Positions 1-4,677 of a stretch of 5,444 nt of DNA are shown piece by piece; positions within the stretch are counted from its first letter, which is position 1; every line of letters starts with the position of its first letter. The notes beneath the pieces were generated by a model. The model had not been told where the DNA came from and made no database searches. It saw only the letters and a list, made by a program, of their open reading frames with translations. The stretch comes from Promethearchaeia archaeon (GTDB lineage: Archaea; Asgardarchaeota; Lokiarchaeia; Sigyniarchaeales; SOKP01), in NCBI GenBank assembly GCA_029856375.1, contig JAHQWX010000158.1:1-5444 (forward strand), given 5' to 3'. A program made the position numbers and the translations under genes.

Positions 1-861
1 CCCTTTGTCCTTTAACTCCTTGTATATCGCCTTTGCAATTATCTCGGTACTGCCCCACATCGTATCGTAGACAATAATTGCGGTTTTATTATCATCAATT
101 TCGCCAGCAGACCATTCTGTGTACGCCTCAACGATTTTGCCAACATTTTTCCTCCAGCAAACGCCGTGAGAAGGGCAGATTATGTCAATTGGAAGGGCCG
201 CAACTTTAGGAATTACATTTGCAATTATTTTCGACAAATGGAGTAGGATATTAGCGTAATATTTCTCAGCTTCTTGCATTATCACTTCTAAATCGTTTTC
301 GTCGTCCCAAATCTTTGAAGTAGCAAGATGTTGCCCAAATCCGTCGTTAGAGAATAGCACATTAGGACCATTTTCGTCAGACATAAAAGAAACCATCGAA
401 TCAGGCCAATGTATCATCGGGATCGGGACAAAAGTAAATGTTTTTCCATTACCAATGTCTAGCGTATCTCCTTCTTTAACCGCTCGGATTTTATTAAATA
501 TTGCGTCATCTACTTCCTGATGAAAATGTGCTTTTAAATTATCCACTCCTTTTGTGGAGGCGATGATCTGCGCGTTTGGAAGGTGTTTAAGAATCAATGG
601 AAAAGAACCAGAATGATCCATTTCAACATGATTCACTATAAAATAATCGATTTTTGCGGGATCAATAACATTTTTAATGTTCGTTAAGAAGTAGTTAAAG
701 TACGGACGCTTAACGGTGTCAATTAGTACGGTTTTCTCTCCTTTAACGATGTATGCGTTATACGAAGAGCCTCTGTGTGTAGAATAACCGTGGAAATTCC
801 TTACCTCGAAATCTACATAACCTACAAAACTTACATCTTTCAATATCTCCATATGAACCAT
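1..861 (-). CDS. fprA: Class A flavodiiron protein (FprA-type F420H2/rubredoxin:oxygen or NO reductase), 3' end outside window
   Basis: Flavodiiron proteins reduce O2 to water, or NO to N2O, in the cytoplasm of anaerobes, taking electrons from rubredoxin or, in methanogens, from F420H2. The 287 visible residues cover the whole metallo-beta-lactamase-like diiron domain and the start of the flavodoxin domain; the family is about 400 residues, so roughly 110 C-terminal residues lie beyond base 1. All expected iron ligands are present: H78-x-E80-x-D82-H83 (HVEMDHSG), H151 (MIHWPDSM), bridging D173 (SNDGFGQH) and H232 (CPSHGVCWR). The FMN phosphate loop begins at YDTMWGSTE (265-273). The start ATG at 861 has AAGTGAG six bases upstream; an ATG at 852 (MEIL...) is a possible alternative. 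It is transcribed divergently from the histidine kinase. The ligand set argues for an active enzyme. Sequence alone does not decide O2 versus NO, or whether the donor is rubredoxin or F420H2; the rubredoxin genes on the same strand favour rubredoxin. Confidence 0.95.
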   Translation of the reverse strand, partial: MVHMEILKDVSFVGYVDFEVRNFHGYSTHRGSSYNAYIVKGEKTVLIDTVKRPYFNYFLTNIKNVIDPAKIDYFIVNHVEMDHSGSFPLILKHLPNAQIIASTKGVDNLKAHFHQEVDDAIFNKIRAVKEGDTLDIGNGKTFTFVPIPMIHWPDSMVSFMSDENGPNVLFSNDGFGQHLATSKIWDDENDLEVIMQEAEKYYANILLHLSKIIANVIPKVAALPIDIICPSHGVCWRKNVGKIVEAYTEWSAGEIDDNKTAIIVYDTMWGSTEIIAKAIYKELKDKG

Positions 862-867
862 TTTATA

Positions 868-874
868 CTCACTT
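868..874 (-). promoter_or_regulatory. Shine-Dalgarno sequence of fprA
   Basis: On the minus strand this reads AAGTGAG, with six bases before the ATG at 861. It matches part of the archaeal anti-Shine-Dalgarno complement (GGAGGTGATC). A near-identical AAGTGAT precedes the rubredoxin ATG at 4399. It supports the 861 start over the in-frame ATG at 852. Confidence 0.6.
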
Positions 875-944
875 AATCTAATTTGTAAGTTGAATTTTTG
901 ATATTAGTACATTTGAATAACTGAATAATTTAATACTAAAACAG

Positions 945-953
945 ATTATAAAG
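945..953 (-). promoter_or_regulatory. Putative archaeal TATA box for fprA
   Basis: The minus strand reads CTTTATAAT, preceded by an A-rich stretch that could act as a BRE. Its near edge lies 84 bases upstream of the fprA ATG. Transcription starting the usual 22-27 bases downstream of a TATA box would give a leader of roughly 55-60 nt. Exactly the same nine bases occur at 4493-4485, at almost the same distance (86) from the rubredoxin ATG. It is a prediction only; other AT-rich matches exist nearer the gene. Confidence 0.45.
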
Positions 954-1045
954 TTAATTTCTTTTAATTATAAATTATTAAATCAAATTTAATTGAATTC
1001 TTCCGAAAATTTGCATTAACACGAATATTCTTCATAAGTTTTAAA

Positions 1046-1053
1046 TTTATATA
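1046..1053 (+). promoter_or_regulatory. Putative archaeal TATA box for the histidine kinase-response regulator operon
   Basis: TTTATATA is the clearest TATA-box match in the plus-strand upstream region. A start about 25 bases downstream (near 1073-1076) would leave a leader of about 70 nt before the kinase ATG at 1145. The predicted initiation point falls on the first copy of the AATGTTCA direct repeat, where a bound repressor would block initiation. There is no strong Shine-Dalgarno sequence at 1145 (only TTAGAG). Confidence 0.5.
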
Positions 1054-1072
1054 CTTGAGTATCTTTAATTTC

Positions 1073-1099
1073 AATGTTCAGACTTAACAAAAATGTTCA
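1073..1099 (+). repeat. Direct repeat AATGTTCA x2, 19-bp period, possible operator
   Basis: AATGTTCA occurs at 1073-1080 and 1092-1099. The 19-bp period places both copies on nearly the same face of the helix, just downstream of the kinase TATA box, a usual position for archaeal repressor sites. Each copy also contains an ATG opening a very short reading frame (1074-1127, 17 codons plus stop; 1093-1140, 15 codons plus stop), which could be chance. An eight-base repeat in AT-rich DNA is only modest evidence. Confidence 0.3.
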
Positions 1100-1144
1100 T
1101 GAGAATTGGTCGCGATTTAATGAATAATCAATATTTTTAGAGTT

Positions 1145-3790
1145 ATGCCAAAATTGAGCGATAAATTTAAGGAATTGGGTATTAAAGAATTCCAACTCTT
1201 AGATAGCATTTCAGAACTGGTTTCGGTTCAAGATAAAGATCTAAAAATATTATGGGCAAATAAAGCGGCGGCTGATAGCATAGGAAGCACACCTAAAGAT
1301 TTAATCGGGATGCATTGCTACGAAATATGGGAACAAAGCGATAAACCAAGCAAAAATTGTCCGGTTTTAAAAGCAATAAAAACAGGAATTCCTTGTCAAA
1401 ATGAAATGTCTACGCCTGATGGAAGATTTTGGTTGATATCGGGACATCCGATTAAAAACGATAATGGTGAAATAATTGGAGCTGTTGAAATTACTATTGA
1501 AATCACAAAACTTAAGGAAACTGAGAAAAACCTTAAAGAATCAGAAGAAAAATTTAGAGAATTATTTAACAACATGAGCAGTGGATTTGTTATATATGAT
1601 GCAATTGATGACGGAGATGATTTCATTATAAAAGACATGAATAAAACAAGTTTAGCAATGAGCGAAATGAAGAAACGACAAATCTTAGATAAAAAAGTAA
1701 CTGAAATATTTCCTGCGGTGAAAAAAATTGGGCTTTTTAGCGTTTTTCAAAAGGTATGGAAAACAGGAACTCCAGAATATGTTAAACCAACTTATTACGA
1801 CGACAAAAGATTATCTGCGTGGGTAGAAAATTATGTGTTTAAATTACCTTCGGGGGAAATCGTTGCGTCATATAATGATGTAACTAAAAGAAAAGAAGCT
1901 GAAGAAATTAGAATTGAATCTGAAAAAAAGTTCAAAGCCTTGTTTAAGGGTATTCCAACCCCATCATATACTTGGCAAAAAGTCAACGATGATTTCATTT
2001 TAGTGGATTACAGTGATGCTGCAGCAAGAATAACTCAGGGAGATGTTCAAAGATTTTTAGGTATGAAAGCTTCCGAGATGTATAAAGAGCGCCCAGACAT
2101 AATCGAAGATCTTAATCGTTGTTTCGAAGAAAAAACTTATATCTCTAAAGAAATGTCTTATTATTTTGAAGTATTTAAAGATTACAGGCATCTCTTGGTT
2201 CAATACGCCTTTATCCCTCCCGATTTGGTTCTAGCTCACACAATAGATTTGACTGAGAAGAAGAGAGCAGAGCAAGAATTAAAAGAATCCGAAGAAAAAT
2301 ATCGTTATCTGTTCGATCGTTCTCCATATTCTATTACTATTGTAGATGTTGAAGGAAATATCGTTGATTGCAACTCTGCTACAGAGCATTTTCTTTCTGC
2401 ACACTCCAAAAACGATTTGATTGGAAAAAATTTTAAAGATATTTTCTCGTGGAACGAGGAAAACAAACTACTTATACCAATATTTGAGAAGCGAATTCAA
2501 AGCCTACTGAATGACAAAGTTCTAGAACCGTTTGATTTTCCATTAATTCAATCCATAGGAGATAAAATGTGGGTGCATGGGGAAGGTTCATTAATTAAGA
2601 TAGAAAATGAAAAATTTATGCAATTTATAATCTCGGACATTACGGAGCAAAAGAGGGCAGAGAAAGAATTAAAAGAATCCGAAGAAAGATATCGACATTT
2701 GTTCGAGAGGTCTCCGTATTCAATTAGTATTGTAGATCTTGAAGGTACAATTATTGATTGTAACTCCGCTACAGATTATTTCCTTTCTGCACACAATAGA
2801 AACGATTTGATTGGACATAATTTTAAAGAGATTTTTTCGTGGAACGAGGACGATAAAAATTTAATACCAATGCTTGAAAAAAAAATCGAAGACTTACTTA
2901 AAGGAGTAGCTGTGGAACCATTTGATTTTCCATTAACTCAAACAACTGGAAATATAATCTGGGTTCAGGCCCAAGGTTCTTTGATGGAGATAGAAAATAA
3001 AAAATTTATACAATTTATTATCTCAAATATTACAGAAAAGAAAAAAGCAGAACAAAAATTAAAAGAATCTGAAGAGAAATATCGCATCGCCTACAATCTC
3101 GCCAATCTTTACAGAGATCTGTTCGCACACGACATGAATAATGTACTTCAAAACATACTCTCGTCTACTGATTTACTATCGATGTATAAGAACTATCCGG
3201 TATATATGGATAAGGTTATGGAGACATTGACTATTTTAAGGAAGCAGGTTAAACGAGGTGCAAATTTAATTTCTAATGTCCAGAAGTTATCGCAACTGGA
3301 GGAAATTCAATATGAAGTCGAACAGATTGAGATTTTATCAATTTTACAAGAATCGGTAGATTTCCTAGAAAAAAGTAGTCAGGGAAGAGAACTTCAAATT
3401 AAAATAGACTCGACTTTAGAGACTTGCATTATTAACGGAAACGAGTTATTGAGAGATGTTTTCGATAATATATTGAATAACGCGGTAAAATATAACGATA
3501 ATACTATTGTTAATATTTTAATAAAAATTTCGAAAACCAAGAAAAACGATCTTGATTTTATAAAGTTTGAATTCATAGATAATGGAATTGGCATCGAAGA
3601 TGAGCAAAAAAAAGTAATCTTTCAGAGAGTTGGCAGACAAGATAAAAGTTTGAGAGGAATGGGGTTGGGATTGTCGCTGGTGAAAAAAATTATTGATAAT
3701 TATAACGGGGAAATTTGGGTGGAAAATAAAGTCCCCGACGATTATTCTAAAGGCAGTAATTTTGTGATCTTACTCCCCGAGGTTGGTTAA
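1145..3790 (+). CDS. Soluble multi-PAS sensor histidine kinase
   Basis: This 881-residue kinase should autophosphorylate on His and pass the phosphate to a receiver, most likely the one encoded immediately downstream. It has no signal peptide or membrane segment, so it should sense a cytoplasmic cue. Five PAS-type units follow one another: about 1-130, 131-256, 257-379, 380-509 and 510-639. Recurring KESEEKYR-type helical linkers begin at 131, 380, 510 and 640, with a variant (IESEKKFK) at 257. The catalytic core is 640-881: the H-box LFAHDMNN carries phospho-acceptor H662, the N-box is DNILNNAVKY (774-783), G1 is DNGIGI (812-817) and G2 is GMGLGLSLV (838-846), so it should be active. PAS 1 contains C58, C72 and C84 in a CYEIW...NCPV context. 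Units 4 and 5 are a tandem duplication and each keep a DCNSAT segment. The frame is closed by a stop at 1121, and ATG 1145 is the first start. The ligand is not evident; position next to O2-detoxification genes suggests O2, NO or redox. Confidence 0.93.
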   Translation: MPKLSDKFKELGIKEFQLLDSISELVSVQDKDLKILWANKAAADSIGSTPKDLIGMHCYEIWEQSDKPSKNCPVLKAIKTGIPCQNEMSTPDGRFWLISGHPIKNDNGEIIGAVEITIEITKLKETEKNLKESEEKFRELFNNMSSGFVIYDAIDDGDDFIIKDMNKTSLAMSEMKKRQILDKKVTEIFPAVKKIGLFSVFQKVWKTGTPEYVKPTYYDDKRLSAWVENYVFKLPSGEIVASYNDVTKRKEAEEIRIESEKKFKALFKGIPTPSYTWQKVNDDFILVDYSDAAARITQGDVQRFLGMKASEMYKERPDIIEDLNRCFEEKTYISKEMSYYFEVFKDYRHLLVQYAFIPPDLVLAHTIDLTEKKRAEQELKESEEKYRYLFDRSPYSITIVDVEGNIVDCNSATEHFLSAHSKNDLIGKNFKDIFSWNEENKLLIPIFEKRIQSLLNDKVLEPFDFPLIQSIGDKMWVHGEGSLIKIENEKFMQFIISDITEQKRAEKELKESEERYRHLFERSPYSISIVDLEGTIIDCNSATDYFLSAHNRNDLIGHNFKEIFSWNEDDKNLIPMLEKKIEDLLKGVAVEPFDFPLTQTTGNIIWVQAQGSLMEIENKKFIQFIISNITEKKKAEQKLKESEEKYRIAYNLANLYRDLFAHDMNNVLQNILSSTDLLSMYKNYPVYMDKVMETLTILRKQVKRGANLISNVQKLSQLEEIQYEVEQIEILSILQESVDFLEKSSQGRELQIKIDSTLETCIINGNELLRDVFDNILNNAVKYNDNTIVNILIKISKTKKNDLDFIKFEFIDNGIGIEDEQKKVIFQRVGRQDKSLRGMGLGLSLVKKIIDNYNGEIWVENKVPDDYSKGSNFVILLPEVG
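2282..3061 (+). repeat. Tandem 390-bp (130-residue) PAS unit duplication inside the kinase gene
   Basis: Two in-frame units, 2282-2671 and 2672-3061, align without a gap at a period of exactly 390 bp. By hand count 86 of 130 residues are identical (about 66%), with long shared blocks such as DCNSAT, FLSAH, NDLIG, IFSWNE and EPFDFPL. The linker motif that opens each unit appears a third time at 3062, again 390 bp on, as the entry into the kinase core. The other PAS units are far less alike, so this is a recent internal duplication relative to the rest of the sensor array. Substitutions are mostly conservative, suggesting both copies remain under selection. Confidence 0.9.
3779..3783 (+). promoter_or_regulatory. 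GAGGT Shine-Dalgarno-like site at the end of the kinase gene
   Basis: GAGGT lies within the last codons of the kinase and is the only good ribosome-binding candidate for the receiver gene. It directly abuts or overlaps the TTG at 3783, which is too close for normal initiation. It stands eight bases before an ATA at 3792, a normal distance. It therefore bears on which start codon the receiver uses. Confidence 0.4.
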
Positions 3791-4205
3791 TATAATAAAA
3801 GTATTTATTGTTGAAGATGATCTGGATATAGCGCACCTGTATCAGAAATTATTAGTAATTTCTGGTTTTGATGTAGTTGGAATTGCGGAAAATGGAGAAA
3901 CAGCAATAAAAATGTACCAATCGTTTTCTAAGAAGCCAGATATAATCGTAATGGACCATCGGATGCCGATTAAAAACGGAATTGATACAACTGTTGAAAT
4001 TTTAAAAATTGAAAAAACTCAAAAAGTAATATTTGCAAGCGCAGATAGAAGCGTGAAAAAAGAAGTGTTTTCAATAGGGGCGGTTGATTTTCTTGAGAAA
4101 CCCTTTTCGCTAGATACTTTAGCGCAATGTATTAAAAGAACCTTAGATTCAAAAACGGTTGAAGATGAGCAAATTTCTGAAGAATACCCTCAAGAAACGA
4201 ACTAA
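3783..4205 (+). CDS. Stand-alone receiver (REC) response regulator
   Basis: A single receiver domain of about 120 residues with a short acidic tail (about 123-140) and no output domain, so it probably acts by protein contact or in a phosphorelay. Numbered from the TTG at 3783, the acidic pocket is E11-D12-D13 (VEDD), the phospho-acceptor is D58 (MDHRMP), the switch Ser is S86 (FASAD) and the conserved Lys is K106 (EKPF); all key residues are present. The gene overlaps the kinase stop by 8 bp, which implies translational coupling and partnership with the upstream kinase. The start is uncertain: no ATG or GTG precedes the domain. TTG 3783 gives MVNIIKVFIV; an ATA at 3792 would give the typical MIKVFIVEDD and is better spaced from GAGGT. 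The function (CheY- or Spo0F-like, or direct target binding) cannot be read from the sequence. Confidence 0.93.
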   Translation: MVNIIKVFIVEDDLDIAHLYQKLLVISGFDVVGIAENGETAIKMYQSFSKKPDIIVMDHRMPIKNGIDTTVEILKIEKTQKVIFASADRSVKKEVFSIGAVDFLEKPFSLDTLAQCIKRTLDSKTVEDEQISEEYPQETN

Positions 4206-4214
4206 TTCTTAAAC

Positions 4215-4232
4215 ACCCGTTCTTGAACAGGT
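4215..4232. repeat. Imperfect 18-bp dyad in the convergent gap
   Basis: ACCCGTTC and GAACAGGT flank a TT centre, with all positions pairing except one C/A pair. It lies 10 bases after the receiver stop and between two converging genes. It could fold into a small hairpin in either transcript and help end transcription, but no long T tract follows it on the plus strand. A protein-binding dyad is a less likely alternative in this position. Confidence 0.4.
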
Positions 4233-4240
4233 AAAGAAAT

Positions 4241-4249
4241 AAAAAAAAA
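4241..4249 (-). terminator. Oligo-T terminator of the rubredoxin transcript
   Basis: The minus strand carries nine consecutive T residues beginning ten bases after the rubredoxin stop codon. Oligo-T on the non-template strand is the core signal for intrinsic termination in archaea and does not need a hairpin. It would end the rubredoxin transcript before it ran into the converging receiver gene. Confidence 0.6.
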
Positions 4250-4258
4250 TGGATATTT

Positions 4259-4399
4259 TTAACCTTCAATTTTTTCAAACATATCTTTGCCTACCCCACA
4301 TACAGGACAGGTCCAATCGTCTGGTAAATCCTCGAATTTTGTCCCTTGCTCGTCCTCATCGTAAATATATCCGCATGCGGAGCATTCCCATTTAGCCAT
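4259..4399 (-). CDS. Rubredoxin (short-loop type)
   Basis: A 46-residue one-iron electron carrier of the cytoplasm. The Fe(Cys)4 site is formed by C6-S-A-C9-G and C31-P-V-C34-G, and the aromatic core residues W4, Y11, Y13, W29 and F41 are in place. Only 21 residues separate the two CxxC knuckles, against about 29 in typical 52-residue rubredoxins, so it belongs to the shortened-loop type known from Desulfovibrio desulfuricans ATCC 27774. The ATG at 4399 has AAGTGAT eight bases upstream. It follows the rubredoxin-like gene by about 100 bp and may have its own promoter at 4485-4493. The likely partners are the NADH:rubredoxin oxidoreductase on the same strand as electron donor and the flavodiiron protein as acceptor. 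A role as donor to a rubrerythrin-type peroxidase elsewhere in the genome cannot be excluded. Confidence 0.95.
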   Translation of the reverse strand: MAKWECSACGYIYDEDEQGTKFEDLPDDWTCPVCGVGKDMFEKIEG

Positions 4400-4407
4400 A
4401 AGTAGTT

Positions 4408-4414
4408 ATCACTT
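4408..4414 (-). promoter_or_regulatory. Shine-Dalgarno sequence of rubredoxin
   Basis: The minus strand reads AAGTGAT, eight bases before the ATG at 4399. Its first six bases equal those of the fprA site at 868-874. Confidence 0.6.
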
Positions 4415-4484
4415 TATATTTAGTTTTTACGGTATTTTATTATGGATTTGAGATTTCTGTTAATTAAAAATGTTTTATTAATAA

Positions 4485-4493
4485 ATTATAAAG
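4485..4493 (-). promoter_or_regulatory. Putative TATA box for rubredoxin
   Basis: CTTTATAAT on the minus strand is identical to the box proposed for fprA and lies 86 bases before the rubredoxin ATG. The 104-bp gap between the rubredoxin-like stop and this gene otherwise holds only AT-rich DNA. This suggests rubredoxin can be transcribed separately from the upstream reductase. A second AT-rich match (AAATATAAAG, near 4413-4422) sits too close to the ATG for a normal transcript start. Confidence 0.4.
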
Positions 4494-4503
4494 ATTTATG
4501 AAA

Positions 4504-4644
4504 TCAAACTAACTTCTTCTTAAATCTTACTTTTGCTGTTTTACACTTTGGACACTTGACCGATTCGGGTAATTCTTCGAAAGGAACACTTTCTTCGTCG
4601 TCGTCGTAGCAAAACATACATCTCTGGCACACAAATTTGGGAAT
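4504..4644 (-). CDS. Rubredoxin-like protein with unresolved start (in-frame TAG after the only upstream ATG)
   Basis: A small Fe(Cys)4 protein distinct from the neighbouring rubredoxin. Read from an ATT at 4644 it is 46 residues and aligns gap-free with that rubredoxin (18 of 46 identical by hand count), with C6/C9 and C31/C34 in register and the same shortened loop. It departs from the family in key places: the Gly after each second Cys is replaced (CQRCMF, CPKCKT), W29 is Val, W4 is Phe, and an extra C12 lies beside the metal site. The tail is very basic (RFKKK). The only upstream ATG (4671, six bases after the reductase stop) gives MKFIRCV then TAG at 4650-4648. The possibilities are an AUU start at 4644, a GTG start at 4632 that leaves no residues before the first Cys, UAG readthrough as pyrrolysine, or a decayed N terminus. 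The body ends at a normal TGA and shows no other damage. It is probably co-transcribed with the reductase. Confidence 0.6.
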   Translation of the reverse strand: MPKFVCQRCMFCYDDDEESVPFEELPESVKCPKCKTAKVRFKKKLV

Positions 4645-4677
4645 TCTCTATACACATCTAATAAATTTCATTATTAT

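Larger units (their letters stand above)
862..1144. other. Divergent intergenic control region between fprA and the histidine kinase
   Basis: This 283-bp gap is extremely AT-rich and contains no convincing protein gene or structured RNA. It holds a TATA-like box for each direction (945-953 minus, 1046-1053 plus). It also holds several short symmetric elements: TTTAAT/ATTAAA arms at 963-968 and 977-982, and the 8-bp palindrome GAATATTC at 1023-1030. A direct repeat lies at 1073-1099. In DNA this AT-rich most such symmetry can arise by chance. Any regulator that couples fprA to the kinase would have to bind here. Confidence 0.6.

Noticed and set aside
963..982. Possible operator with TTTAAT/ATTAAA arms
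   Set aside because: The inner positions do not pair well and such AT-only symmetry is expected by chance in this base composition; kept only as a note in the intergenic entry.
1396..1638. 80-codon open frame on the minus strand inside the kinase gene
   Set aside because: It is antisense to well-supported PAS coding sequence, its Ser/Ile/Leu-rich translation is what the reverse of Glu/Lys-rich coding DNA gives, and it has no recognisable domain or ribosome site.
2266..3080. Recurring AATTAAAAGAATC-type motif every 390 bp, first suspected as an interspersed repeat or CRISPR-like array
   Set aside because: The period is far too long for CRISPR, the spacers are themselves homologous, and everything is in frame as PAS linkers; it is a protein-domain duplication.
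3394..3594. 66-codon open frame on the minus strand inside the kinase ATPase domain
   Set aside because: It is antisense to the N-box and G1 region, whose coding constraint is clear; it looks like a shadow frame.
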